Positions 10,947-23,580 of a DNA stretch of 64,000 bases are shown in pieces. The notes under the pieces are model-generated. The model was not told the origin of the DNA, ran no database searches, and worked only from the letters and a program-made list of their open reading frames with translations. The DNA comes from Chenopodium formosanum. Lineage: Eukaryota > Streptophyta > Magnoliopsida > Caryophyllales > Amaranthaceae. The position numbers and the translations under genes are program-made. The stretch's first letter is position 1; every line of letters begins with the position of its first letter. Where the stretch lies: NCBI GenBank assembly GCA_024500155.1, contig CM044877.1, positions 36,652,001 through 36,716,000 of the forward strand, in the 5' to 3' direction.

Positions 10947-12974
10947 TGTACGCGTCGCTCGATGTGCGCCTACGTTAAAAGCATGTGTGAATATGCTTGG
11001 TACTCTTAGGAAGTTGGAATTGACATATACGATTAAGGACAAGGAAAGTAAGGAGCCGCCAACAAGTTTTTAAGGAACTTGTAAACCGTTCACGAATCAT
11101 AAAAGGCAACCACGAATAAAGGGACAACGAAGGCAACAACGATTGACCCGTGAAGGTTACACCCCATTAATAATCCATAAGATTACTAACTCCATATGGT
11201 TCGAAACCACGAAAGGAATATTGGGGATGATGGTACGAAGTGAGTCATGGAGTCACATTCGCCCGTATTGGCCTCTACTCGATTCTTATGGTGAAAAGTG
11301 ATTCTTGCGATCTCAAAGGCATACAAACGGAGATTCAATTTGCTCCAATCTATTATTAAGCTAAATTGGTTGAACATTAATGCAACATATTATTCAAAAA
11401 TATTGGTGATCACTTGATTTAATAACAAGATTTAAAAGGAACCTAAACCGGTTGTCCAAATTATCTTATTAGGCGTGATTTTCAATTACATATTCCCTTT
11501 AAACATGCAATATGGTGATCATAAAAATAATAGAATAAACACTAATATTGGAAGCAATTTAACCATAATATCGTTAGTCAAATTAAATATAAAATAACCT
11601 AATCATGATGCTAGCAATATTAAAATAAAATAAGAGTAATTAAATTAATTAATTACTCACATTCCGCGCGTTCCTTTAAATTGCTACATTATGAATAAAC
11701 TGTTAGTAACTTCAATAAAAATATAAAGCAAATGAAATTAAATTAAATAAATGTAGATTTGATTTGGTCCAAACCCTCAGTTAATTATAACTTTCACGCC
11801 TTGGTTTAAGTATAGAACTTCAGGTATTGTATGGACTCCTTGGAGTGCTTAAAGGAAGAAATAGTGAAAGAATGGGGAGGCTAGTGTTTAGGCTAAAGAG
11901 GGAGAAGAGAATTATTTTATGATCATACTTATTTATCATTGGAAAAGGGGTGATATGACCTCTATTTATAGAGAAAAAAGAGAGGTCGAAAAAACAAGAT
12001 AAGATCCGAATTAAATCGGAATAAAACTCGATAGACATCAGCTTTTGCGGTTTTTGTTTTTATCATATCTTTTGATCCAGGAATTGGAATAAGATGAATA
12101 AGATATGTTTGGAAAGATATTGAAATCTAATTTCTAACCCAATTAGAATCACATTAAAATATTTTGTAGAAGAAAAGATATGGCCGAAATAGTTAGACGA
12201 TGTCAGTTTTGGATAGAGTTTGACATTTTATTCATATCTTTTCAGTTATAGCTCGGAATTGATATTATAATATATCATTGGAAATATAATTTCAAGGTAT
12301 ATCCAACCATATAAAATTTGGATAAAAACTATGAGGCACGAAAATAATATCTGTCTATCTTTGAACGTCTTTCAATTCTAATAGAAATAGGATTTTCAAA
12401 AAAGGAGTTTTATTCAATTTCAAACTATTTAATCTTATCTTTTCAAAAAGGTTAATCAAGATCTTTAAGAAACTTACAGAATCTTCTAATCAATCCTAAT
12501 TGGTTTAGGAATTGGATTAAATAATTTGGACCCTCCACATGATCATTGGGTCGTAGGTAAGGTGGGCTTAGGTTCGGTTTGGGCTCAGTTTAATATTTTG
12601 GCCATAACTTATTCGTTATAAATCGGATTTGGGCTTATAATCTATCGTTGGAAATCTCTTTTCAAGACCCATCCAACAATTTAATCATTGGACCCATATT
12701 TTGGACCAAAATAAACTGGATCAAACGTTTTTATAAAAAGGACACGAAATGAATGATTTTAAAGGACACGAAATGAATTATTTGGGTTTAAAGGCACGAA
12801 AAGAGGAAAAAAATCTATGGTTTGGGAAAACGGGCTAGAAGTTGGGTTGGTTTATGAAATGGAAATATGGATTTAAGCACTCCAAAAATTAAATACTCAA
12901 CCTGAACAATAATGGCGGTGAAAGGTTGTTCATCAACGGGTTTGGTTTTGGGGAGACATTTTTAGGTGTCTACA
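10947..12974 (-). repeat. Element B 5' LTR
   Basis: Colinear copy of 3721-5725. It starts TGTACGCGTCG and ends GGTGTCTACA on the plus strand, followed by the CCGAG duplication. Confidence 0.92.
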
Positions 12975-14108
12975 CCGAGTATTCAAGATCCGAAGAGGAA
13001 ATCCGGATTGGGCCGAGAAATCAAGCCCAATCGAAGTCCGAGCCTCAAAGTGGAGCAAGGGCCCGATTGGGCAACCTCTAGCACGATCGGGCGCGGCGCT
13101 GCTGGTGTTGTGCGTGGCTTATAGCGCGCTCGATCTTGCGAACCTCTAGCACGATCGGGCGATGCTGGTGGGAAGGAACACAAAGAAAAAGGCGGGCCCG
13201 ATCGGGCGCTCGTTTTTATAGGACCTGATTAGTTTAGCCTTAATTTTTGTTTTAGAAAAACGTTTAAGTATGATTTTTCTACGGATTTTTAGATTACCTT
13301 CTTTCTTAGACTTTCTCTCTCTACTTAGAATTTTTCTCTCTCTTAATTTTTCTCTCAACTTTTTTTCTTAATTGTTTCCATTAATTCCAGATTTCTTTTT
13401 GGTAACAATTTCTTCTCTTTTAATTTCAGCTATTTTATTTACTTCTTTGATTATGCTATTATTTATTTATTTGATTAGTTTAGTTATGATGATGCGTGAG
13501 TAGTTTAATTTCTAGGGTTTATGGGGATCTAATAAATGATATGAAGGGGTAATTTTGTGATTGCTAATTATCAATTCTTGGTTGATTTCCTATTGATTAA
13601 TTTAATGCTATGCAATAAGGTTTGGCCAGATTTAATTGTATGAGTTTAGCAATATTAATTCGAGATTCGACATATGAGAATTAATGTTTAGGCTTAGTTT
13701 CAATAGGCGGATTAATTTATAAATGGTTAAGTCAAGATTCGACAGATGAGATTTAATACCGGTAAATTAACTCTGTGATTATAATACGTAGCGAAAACCC
13801 TTTATAATCTGATTAACCAATACTTGATGATTGCTTATTATGATTTTCCCTGGAATATTGTTTATTAGTGAACCTACGCCCTATACCTTTAAATATTTGA
13901 TTTTCTCCCTACTTTATTCCTTTCGACCTTATTCTCCGTAGTTTAGATTTTATTCACAAAAATATTGGTTACTTAGATAATTTAGACTATAATAATTAAT
14001 TAGGAGTAAAAAGACTTGTTTCCCTGTGGAGTTCGACCCTACTTCCCTATCTACTTTAGTTAGAGGACTTAGGTAATTATTTTTTATTAGGGGATACGAC
14101 TTTACCCT
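12975..14108 (+). repeat. Element A left LTR, second part
   Basis: Resumes at the CCGAG target duplication and is colinear with about 18125-19280 of the right LTR. It contains several GATCGGGC palindromes (13050-13215) and ends TTTACCCT, lacking the last four bases present in the right copy. Confidence 0.88.
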
Positions 14109-14390
14109 GATCGGGCGCGAAAGGAGATCTGGAAGTCGAGCAAATTTCGCCCGATCGGGCAAGGTTGCCCGATCGGGCGCGCAAGTGCAGCCAGAAACTC
14201 GAGCCAATTTCGCCCGATCGGGCACAAATTGAGTGAAGGAAAAGATATGTCGGGCGAAGCTCGCCCGACCGGGCGAGTGAAAGGGCGAAATTTTCGTTCG
14301 TGTTCGCGCCCGATCGGGCGCGCAACTAAGGTTCTGGAAATTAGCATAATTCGCCCGATCAGGCGAGGCTTGCCCGATTGGGCACGCCTA
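14105..14390. repeat. Cluster of GCCCGATCGGGC palindromes
   Basis: At least eight intact or one-to-two-base variants of the perfect 12-bp palindrome GCCCGATCGGGC (often CGCCCGATCGGGCG) lie within 290 bases directly after the left LTR of A. Variants such as GATCAGG and GATTGGG are what CpG decay would produce. The same motif recurs in every LTR of this family in the window (13050-13215, 18205-18380, 22650-22770). Confidence 0.85.
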
Positions 14391-14676
14391 TTTAGCCGTC
14401 CTCTTTATTCTTTTCCTCTTTTTTCTTTCCTCACTTTCTTTTTCTTTCATCTTTCTCACCATTACTTTCTCTCTCTAAAACCTCCATTTTTACACCTTCA
14501 AACTCACTTATTTTTCAAGATCTTCTCCAATCCTTCCATCAAAACTCAAAATTTTTTGCATATTTTTAATCCTTTCATCTTCCTTACAATCTACACCCAA
14601 TTTCTACCATTTTCTCTCAATTTTCTCTAAACCCTAAGAGAGAGAAACTATTCAATTCCTATATTTTCTAATCACA

Positions 14677-16230
14677 ATGACTCTCAAGAGATCAAGAACG
14701 GTAAGGGGGGAAAGCTCAAGGCAACAAGAGGCCAGAATTGACAAGGATTTGCAAGTTCCGGGATGGCAGAGGGTGGTCATCACCACCCAAGAGCAAAAAC
14801 AAAGGATGCTCAACCTCATTTCGAGGCAGGTAATTCCCACTCGTTTTATTCATAACCCTACCCTTATTAGATTAGGAATTGATAAGCATATAGAAAACTT
14901 GTTCAAGGGAGTTGGCATGAATGGTTTCTTTAACATGCATTACGATACTTATGATTATTTAACCTTAGAATTCGTTTCTAGTTTTAATGTCATAAAATCA
15001 AATGCTTTAATTTATTATGTTCAATTTAGATTATTTAATAATGATGTTAGATTGACATTGAAAGAAATTGGCAAACTTTTTGAGTTAAAATCGGATAGGC
15101 CAATAGAACCTCCCCAAGACAGCATTGCTGTTGTCTATCAATCCCTTACGGGGGATCCTAATTTGAACCTCCAACATGCCAAGGGAACTTGGATACAACA
15201 TCCCGTGCCAAAGATTTGGTAACGGTTTGTTGGCCTTACCATTTTTGGAAGGCATGAACCCGCCAATGTTAGGCGGGATGAGCTTGAATTGCTAGGGTCA
15301 TACATGATCCCTAGGAGTGAAAAGCTCAATATAGTCCACAAAATGGCCAACCACTTCCAACGGGTGGCCAATGCGGGTAGGTCTAGGGTACCCATTTACT
15401 TTGGTGGCCTAGTTACACACATAGCGGTCAAACACCTTAGCTTTGTCCTTAACGATGACGGTAAGGTAGCCGGCCCAACTATTATGGACCTACCCTATTT
15501 AGGTGGCCTTAATTGGATTAATGTTCTGGGAGGGGAGACTTGGTGGGTGATTCAACGGGAATCGGGTAGAAGGGATAATGCTTTCACTTTACCCAACCCC
15601 ACCTTGACCAAATTTGAGAAGGGGAAGCCTTCTTACACTTTCGAGCTTAACGGTCAAGGTGAGGTTCAACCACCTCACCCTTCACCTCAACCCCACCACT
15701 CTCCCATAGACCACTCACCTCATCACCATTCACCACACTATCCACCACCTCCACCCTTTACATACGATATTCTCACTTCCTCTACCAACTACAACATAGA
15801 CCCCAACGCCCCTTATGACTTCTCGGCTTTTAGGAGTCAATTAGATAGGATTGGGATGGGGCAAGGGAGAGTTGAGGGTATGGTTAAGGACACTAGAGTA
15901 GGGTCTCTAGATAGAAGGGTGGGGTATGTGGAGAGGAACCTAGGGAGGGGTTTATACCCCATGTATGATGACTACGCTCGTCGGGGGGCTATTCCCCCTG
16001 ATTCACTTGTTCCTGATTGGTTCCAATATCCACAAGGTGGATATACGAACCCAAGTGCCTTTGGTACCTACGTCGACTACTCATCGGTCCATGGTTATGG
16101 GACCGATGTACCTTTGGGTGGGATTGGGGGGAATGTGGAACTTAACTACTTTGCAAGTGGTTCGGGTTATGGAAGTGGTGGCTCTAGCCATGGAGGGGGC
16201 TATTCGAGGATGGATGAGGATGAGGAGTAA
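14677..16230 (+). pseudogene. Athila ORF1-like protein, single internal stop
   Basis: One frame runs 517 codons from ATG 14677 to TAA at 16230, broken only by TAA at 15220-15222 (IW-stop-RF, explained by one CAA to TAA change). The N-terminal half has GFFNMHYDTYDYLTLEFVSS and YVQFRLFNNDVRLTLKEIGK, the pattern of the Athila ORF1 family, then GSYMIPRSEKLNIVHKMA and RVPIYFGGLVTHIAVKHL. The C-terminal third is low complexity: Pro/His-rich (HPSPQPHHSPIDHSPHHH), then Gly/Tyr/Ser-rich ending in acidic MDEDEE. Its role in these elements is not known. It is the only gene of element A. Confidence in the family is moderate and in the reading frame high. Confidence 0.75.
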
Positions 16231-17830
16231 GCTCCACTCCCAAGTCAATGAGGGCATTGCTTGATTTGGCTTGGGGGGTGTTCTTTCGCTTGGTAATTCT
16301 CTTCCTTTTCTCTTTTTATTTGCTTTCTAGTATAGTTTTATTGCTTTCCTAGTGTAGTTTTAATTGCTTTCTTATATTGAAAAATAAAAAAAAAATTGAA
16401 AAATAAAAAAAATTCAAAAATACGTTCCAATGAATTATGAATCATGCTTCCCTGTGCCCCATACTTGAGAAAATTTGTTTTGATTCTTGGTTATTGATAA
16501 TGAGCATTGTGGATTTGTTGGTCATGATATGAAGTTTAATTGCTTGGATTCCTAAACATAAGTCAATTTTGCTAACTATTTGTGAATATAGTGCTTGACT
16601 AGTTGATTTGGTTAGGAAATGTGTGATAGTTCCATAATTCCTGGTATGTCAATGAAATTGAGTATTGATTTGCAACTATGAGTAGTGTTTCATGACTTAT
16701 TATTATGCACATGAGGAGGACGAAGGCGTTCATTCTTTTAGGTAGCCTTTAGAGTATTAGATACATTTTGTTCCCTTCTTGTTACCCATGTTGTTGCTTG
16801 TGCCCCTTTTATTGTTTATTTAGCCACATTACAAGCCTATATGAGCCCCATTGGTTACTAGTCCCAATCTTGGCTTGGGGGAGCTATTAGTTGGTGAGGT
16901 CAGGGTATTGTGGTGTGCATATTATTTGCACAATGTGGGAATAAAAGAAGAGTTATTGTTCTTTGATTTTTGATTGGAAAATATTGATATTGTGTTTCAA
17001 AGTTGAATTTTCCAATATGAGTTAAAAAGAAAAAAAAAAAAAAAAAGAGCAAAAGAAAAAATTTTAATGCTCAAATGTTCTATTTGAAGGTTGTTCAAAG
17101 GAAAAAAGAAAAAAATTCAAGTAGAAAAAAAAAGGAGTTCAAAGTTTGTTTTTCACTCAAAGTTCTACATTATCATATTTTTATGAGTGATTATTGTAAG
17201 TGTTGGGATTGTTTATGATGATTAGAGTTGTATTTGGTGGTTTTTGTTGGAGTTAGTTATGTTGATGGAGATGTATGATCATCATTTATTTTGATCATGG
17301 GTTTATTAGGATTTGGCTCCCTTAATGCATAGCTTTTCTCTCACATAATCCAAAATTTATCCTACCTTTACCCTACCCTTACATTACAAGCTTTAAAGAC
17401 CTTCCGACATTGTGCATAGAAGTTATGTAAATGTGAAAGTGTTGTTTATCAATGCAAGTTATGACTTGGCATATTTTGAGTCGACTAGTAGGATGAGCGT
17501 TAATTGTTTTTATACACACGAGAGTGTGAGTTGGGAGGGCATTGTTCACATTAAAGGGGTTGGTTGGAGAGCGATCGAGTATATCTTTTACTCGCCACAG
17601 AAATGAGAGTTGAGTGTGTGAGCACTAGTCTTGAATTCTATATGCTCTTGTGGTTTGCTCTACTTGACAATTGTTGGGGAGGAAGGGTGATTGGATGAAT
17701 AAGATTGATTTATGTTGAAGCATGTTCATTAGATTTGCCTTGAATCGTTGGTATTTGATTTGATTATTGGGGTGAAGTATGTTTTATATGTTCATTAATG
17801 AGCTCTTTGCTTAGGGACAAGCAAAGGTTT
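16231..17830 (+). other. Element A 3' untranslated region
   Basis: AT-rich with A-runs near 16380-16420 and 17030-17050. Extra copies of the polypurine-like motif GGCTTGGGGG occur near 16268 and 16873. No supported gene; the short frame at 17412-17606 has no recognisable features. Confidence 0.6.
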
Positions 17831-17844
17831 GGCTTGGGGGAGTT
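17831..17844 (+). promoter_or_regulatory. Element A polypurine tract
   Basis: GGCTTGGGGGAGTT abuts the TGATG start of the right LTR, the form typical of Athila elements. It fixes the plus orientation. Confidence 0.85.
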
Positions 17845-19283
17845 TGATGTATCCATTTGATATAGTAATTTACCCCCGTCCCATGGTCATAATTAGTAGT
17901 GTTTTTGGCTCTTTTGAGCCACTTTTATTACTAATTTGTGTTTTCTAGTGTTTTCGTAGTCTTTGTTGAGTTTTGTAGGAACTTGCGCCTTTGGAGGATT
18001 TTCTCGGGTTTTTCATGGAGTGACTACGGGAATTAGAAGTGCACGACCATCTTGGATGCCCAAGGCCGGTTAGAGTCATCGAGCCGGTGATTAAGGGCTC
18101 GGTAATTGGAATCCCGAGGCTTTGGACCGAGTATTCAAGAGCCGAAGAGGAAATCCGGATTGGGACGAGAAATCAAGCCCAATCGAAGTTCGAGCCTCAA
18201 AGTGGATCAAGGGCCCGATCGGGCAACCTCTAGCACGATCGGGCACGGCGCTGCTGGTGCTGTGCGTGGCTTATAGCGCGCCCAATCGTGCGAGCCTCTA
18301 GCACGATCGGGCGATGCTGCTGGGAAGGAACGCGAAGAAAAAGGTGGGTCCGATCAGGTGGCCCTTTGCCCGATCAGGCGCGCGTTTTTATAGGACCTGA
18401 TTAGTTTAGCCTTAATTTTTGTTTAGAAAAACGTTTAAGTATGATTTTTGTACGGATTTTTAGATTACCTTCTTTCTTAGAATTTCTCTCTCTACTTAGA
18501 ATTTTTCTCTCTCTTAATTTTTCTCTCAACTTTTGTTCTTAATTGTTTCCATTAATTCCAGATTTCTTTTTGGTAACAATTTCTTCTCTTTTAATTTCAG
18601 CTATTTTATTTACTTCTTTGATTATGCTATTATTTATTTATTTGATTAGTTTAGTTATGATGATGCGTGAGTTGTTTAATTTCTAGGGTTTATGGGGATC
18701 TAATAAATGATATGAAGGGGTGATTTTGTGATTGCTAATTATCAATGCTTGGTTGATTTCCTATTGATTAAATTAATGTTATGCAATTAGGTTTGGCCAG
18801 ATTTAATTGTATGAGTTTAGCAATATTAATTCGAGATTCGACAGATGAGAATTGATGTTTAGGCTTAGTTTCAATAGGCGGATTAATTTATAAATGGCTA
18901 AGTCGAGATTCGACAGATGAGATTTAATACCGGTAAATTAACTTTGTGATTATAATACGTAGCGAAAGCCCTTTATAATCCGATTAACCAATGCTTGATG
19001 ATTGCTTATTTTGATTTTCCCTGGAATATTGTTTATTAGTGAACCTACGCCCTAGACCTTTTAATATTTGATTTTCTCCCTACTTTATTCTTTTCGACCT
19101 TATTCTCCGTAGTTTAGATTTTGTTCACAAAAATATTGGTTACTTAGATAATTTAGACTATAATAATTAATTAGGAGTAAAAAGACTTGTTTCCCTGTGG
19201 AGTTCGACCCTACTTCCCTATCTACTTTAGTTAGAGGACTTAGGTAATTATTTTTGATTAGGGGATACGACTTTACCCTATCA
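17845..19283 (+). repeat. Element A right LTR
   Basis: 1,439 bp, intact, TGATGTATCC to CCCTATCA, followed by ATAAT (19284-19288), the partner of ATGAT at 3429-3433. It carries six GATCGGGC-type palindromes or variants at 18205-18380 and two short repeats containing GAGATTCGACAGATGAGA near 18831 and 18904. Confidence 0.9.
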
Positions 19284-21484
19284 ATAATTTTCGATTATAA
19301 AATTCAACGTTCACTTAATAGGTGTTTCCTTACCAAGACTGGTCTTGATAACCTATTTTGAATATTCCAAGAATCAAATGGACTCATTAATTAATTCTAA
19401 ACCACAATTAAATAGCAAATGGAGTGATAAAAAATTGCATGAAATTTTAAATTACTCTAAAACCTGAATGGTTCATCTTATGATAAACGGTTTTTCTGAA
19501 TGTTTTAAGAGTATTACTCTTTATAAAACATCTATAGAAATCACACCCATATCTAATATGATTGATTTCTTTCATGCAATTGTGAATGTTGTCGTTCACT
19601 CATTGCATAGGTTTTGTTATAATTACTTTGCTAACCTTAGAATCTTCATTACTGATCACTTTCATAATAAGATGATAAAATTTGAGAGTGTCATGGATTA
19701 TATGTAATTTAGGATTTATTGTCCAAGTGATGGCTCCCACTCATTTTCGTGATTGAGACCTTCAACTTAACAACCTACAATCATTAACGTTCAGCAACGA
19801 ACTTTCCATAGAACATCTTCTTTATTATCGCCATTAAGGCAACAATATTCTCAACATATATTTTAGTAGGCTTCCTGATGATGCTTTGCTTGGGTTTCAT
19901 TCCAAACGGCTCACAATGATTTGGGATATCCTAATCACTTGTGATCATGGAAATTTTCCTTAAATTCCTGCACATTACACATGGATGCACGTCCATGTTA
20001 CCATTTTCAAGCCACGACTTATTGTTAGCTCGTGCTTATGAATGGCTTCCTTATTAAGGATATAATCCTTGTTGAGGTTTGTGCTTGCAACATCAATTCT
20101 CATCAAATTGTATTTGTTTCCACAAGTCAAGAACTCATCCTGTTATTTATCCAAGTACTTTGAATGTTCTTGGCCACAATCTAACGATCTATTACATAGA
20201 TTCAGGTTGATTGGTACTACATACATACTTCACATGCTATAAGCAAGTAAGTCGTGCGACGATTCCATATCATAGCGTACATGATGGATTAAGTTGCAGA
20301 GTAATTCTCAATCTTATTCCATCCATGTGACATTTTAGCTCATTCGATTTCACTGAGCCTTGCTAAATTATTTGCTATTTGACATGGTTGAAAGTCTCTA
20401 CTAGAGTCTTTCTTGTTTGACTTAGTATTTAGCCTAGCTCATACTTAGTTCAAACATTTACTTAGTTTTATACATACGGGTCGAAAGTCTTTCAAAGTCC
20501 TTCAATTCATGTTTAACACGGTAAAATCCTTTACACATTCAATTATTTTATTAAGTCTATACAATAGAACTTAATACCCAATACGTACTAAGTATCGTCT
20601 TTTGTTTGGTCCATTGTCGAAAATACTTTAAAATCTAAGCATTTAACATTTGATAGTTATTTCACAATAGATTTTGTAAACTTCTTGTTGGACCTTCACT
20701 TTTGCTCCCACTAAACTTCTTATTCATCAGAATTTCTATGTTTCTCCATAAGTCAATCCTCTTATTAACTTTATGAGAAAACACGTTCCAATTCCTACAT
20801 GCAGTGCTTCCTTTAATCCCATGACAGATTCCTTGAGCTTTCTTCCAAACCTAGCATTATTTAGATTTTCAAAACCCTTAGACTATTCCATAGTCACTTC
20901 TAAAATCCTATTTTAGGAAGGCGGTTTTGGTGTCTATTTTGCCATATTTCATATGTGCAATTTTGCTAGATCAATCACGAAAAGACTTAAGCATTCCAAT
21001 TGGTGAATGGGTTTTTATTAAAATCAACTCCGTAAATTTAATTGTATCCTTTTCATCCAATCTAGCAATGTATGAATATACATTTCCACATTTGTTAGTT
21101 TTCTCCTTGAAAACTTATTTTCAATCGATGGGTCTTTCACCCTTCATGCAAATTAATCAAGTTTCAAACATGAGGTCTGTTTCGGATTTTCATGGCCTCT
21201 AACCATTATTCGGAATTTGGATTTGTCGTAGCTATCTTACAATACATTATTCCTTTACTATCTAATAGTAAATAGTATGCTTGTAAGTTTTAGGTTTATT
21301 TCTAACTTAATAGAAATTTATAGGATTCAATCCAAACCTTTGGTGAATTCTATACCTATACGGGGCAACTGCATTAAACACTGAGTTTCAAGGCGCTTCC
21401 AAAGCCCTTTGATTTTCTTGATCTTACTCCAACTTTTCAAAAGTTTTGTGAGAAATGAATTCTCTATTAAGGCACTTGTAAAGT
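19284..21484 (-). mobile_element. Element C interior, decayed (first part)
   Basis: AT-rich sequence continuing C after element A. No open frame of significance and no reverse transcriptase or integrase motif could be read on either strand. Assigned to C only because A and the solo LTR are precise insertions with target duplications, so their flanks should be one older sequence. Confidence 0.4.
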
Positions 21485-23158
21485 TGACAGGGTAAAGTCG
21501 TATCCCTTAATCAAAAATAATTACCTAAATCACTAACTAAGGTAGATAGGGAAGTAGGGTCGATCTCCACAGAGAAACAAGTCTTTTTACTCCTAATTGA
21601 TTATTATTATAATCTAAATTATTTAAGTAACCAATATTTATAATTAACTATGAAACTAAACTACAAAGAATAGGAATAGGGAGAAAACAATATATGAAAG
21701 GATCTAGGGTATAGGTTCACCAATAAATAATACTCCAGGGTAAAACATAGTAATCAATCATTGACATTGCATAAATAACATGATTAACAGGCTCTCGCAA
21801 TTTATTAATCAACATAGATCTAACAGGCTCTCGCAATTTACTAGATCTAAGTTCTTATTGAAAATAGCCTTTAATATCAAATTAACATATGCTCGATTCA
21901 TCAATTTAATATTGCTATACTTTTACAAGCCGCAATTGTAAAACATTAAAACAATCCAATAAGAAATTATCATGCAATACCAATAATCAATAATAGTCAA
22001 TCATCAATGCATCAATTAACCAGATTGTAAAGGGCTCTCGCTACTTATTACAATCACACAATTAATTTATCGGTATTAAATCTCATCTCTCGAATCTTAA
22101 CTTAACCATTTATAAATTAACTTGCCTATTGAAACTAGACCTAAACATTAATTCTCATCTCTCGATTCTTGAATCAATATTGTCAAACTCATGCATAAAA
22201 GATAGGTCTAATCTAATCACAGAGCATTAAATCAATCAATAGGAAATTAATCTAGCATTGATAATTCAACAACAATAATTTACCCCTTCATAGTATTTAT
22301 TAGATCCCCATAAACCCTAGAAATTAAACTACTCACACATAATTAAATATAAACGAAGCAAAGCAATAAAATAAATCATGATCAAAGGAATAAAATAAAT
22401 AACTAAGATTAAGGGAAGAGAAATCGTCACCAAAATAAATCTGGAATTAATGAAATAATTAAGAACTAAAGTTTAGAGAGAGATTAAGAGAGAGAAAACT
22501 AAGTAGAGAGAGAAAGACTAAGAGAAAGGATTAAGAGAGGAAGAAGAGGTGCCTCAAATCGTATTACGGAGGAGTATTTATACTCCGTACAAGAATCCTA
22601 AACTAAAACAAATTAAAACGACGTTAATCGTCCCCTAAAAATACACGCGCCCGATCGGGCAAGGCACCGCCCGATCGGGCGCGCCTTTTTATCTCTAATA
22701 ACTAATCTCGCGCCCGGCCGGGCGCGTCACCGGGCGCTTCTCCCGCCCGGCCGGGCGCGCCTCCGGGCGCCAGCCTTTTTGGCCGGGCGGATCATTTGGG
22801 CCACTATTTGGACTTCGATTGGGCTCCAATTCTTCGGGCCAATCTGGGTTTCCTCTTTGGGTCTTGAATACTCGGTCCAAACGCCCCGGTATCACCTCTA
22901 CCGAGCCCTTAATCACCGGTTCGATGTCTCTAACTGGCCCTGGGCTATAAACTCTGGTCGTGCTTTTCCAATGCTCGTGATTGCTCCTAAATATCTCGGG
23001 AAAATACTCCAAATGCATAAATCCCTGCAAAAGTCAACCAAATCTACGAAAACACTAGAAAACACCAATTAGTAATAAAAGTGGCTCTAAAGAGCCAAAA
23101 ACACTACTAATTATGACCAAGGGATGGGGGTAAAATACTATATAAAATGGATACATCA
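21485..23158 (-). repeat. Solo LTR of the element A family
   Basis: 1,674 bp, inverted relative to A: it starts TGACAGGGTAAAGTCG and ends GGATACATCA. Both sides carry AAAGT (21480-21484 and 23159-23163), so it is an LTR left after recombination of a full element. Compared with A it has diverged at many sites and carries CpG-rich forms of the palindrome, including GCGCCCGGCCGGGCGCG near 22710. Confidence 0.92.
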
Positions 23159-23264
23159 AAAGTCCTTTTGAATATTCTTGATCAAATATTCTCACAAAGC
23201 TCTTTTAAGGTCTTCCGAGATTCTTAGTTCTAGTTTGTTGCTAAGCTCGATTGTCATCGAGTTC

Positions 23265-23580
23265 ATTTTCCTCCCACTTGTCATTTTGGAAATGTGTTAC
23301 TTTCTAGAAAGACACCACTTAGAGTAACAAACACTATGTTCTCAATTAGGTTGTGGAGGTTATGCCCGTGGTCTCACTTGAATGCTTACAAAGAGACATG
23401 TATACTGTCTTTGGGTAAAAGTTCGTTGAAAAACAAACAGTTAGCTCCCACTTGAGCTATCTTAGCCTTTAATGAGTCATTAAGCTCCCACTCAACCACC
23501 TAGCTCTTGCTAAGCCGTTGAGCTCCCACTGAGTCACTTAGCTCCCACTGAGCCAGTGAACTCCCACTGTGGATAAGAGT
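23265..23580. repeat. Short CTCCCACT repeats
   Basis: Six copies of (A)GCTCCCACT(T/G)GAG or a close variant lie irregularly within 23267-23575, densest at 23440-23575, with AGTCACTTAGCTCCCACTGA partly repeated. Reverse-complemented they read AGTGGGAGC, like a Copia polypurine region. Single copies occur at 19732, 20703 and 26105. Confidence 0.55.

Larger units (their letters stand above)
3721..12974 (-). mobile_element. Element B, non-autonomous gag-only LTR retrotransposon (Tat/Ogre-like)
   Basis: A complete 9,254-bp element: LTRs at 3721-5725 and 10947-12974, both starting TGTA(G/C)GCGTCG and ending GGTGTCTACA on the plus strand, flanked by a perfect 5-bp duplication CCGAG (3716-3720, 12975-12979). 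The minus-strand primer-binding site (10926-10943) complements the tRNA-Arg 3' end, and the polypurine tract (5726-5740) has the sequence AAAGTGGGGGCTTC. These are signatures of the Tat/Ogre branch of Ty3-Gypsy. The 5.2-kb interior holds one broken gag and no pol, so it fits the TR-GAG class, moved by a partner element's enzymes. Its 2.5 kb beyond gag contains hairpin-repeat arrays. Confidence 0.92.
3434..19283 (+). mobile_element. Element A, Athila-type LTR retrotransposon (contains nested B)
   Basis: Two long direct repeats start TGATGTATCC and end near GACTTTACCCT(ATCA). The left LTR is 3434-3720 plus 12980-14108 and the right one 17845-19283. Flanks are ATGAT (3429-3433) and ATAAT (19284-19288), a 5-bp target duplication with one change. 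A polypurine tract, GGCTTGGGGGAGTT, sits directly before the right LTR, giving plus orientation. Without B the element is about 6.6 kb and encodes only an Athila ORF1-like protein, with no protease, reverse transcriptase, RNase H or integrase. The primer-binding site expected after the left LTR is absent. The two LTRs differ by few bases, so insertion was fairly recent. Confidence 0.88.
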
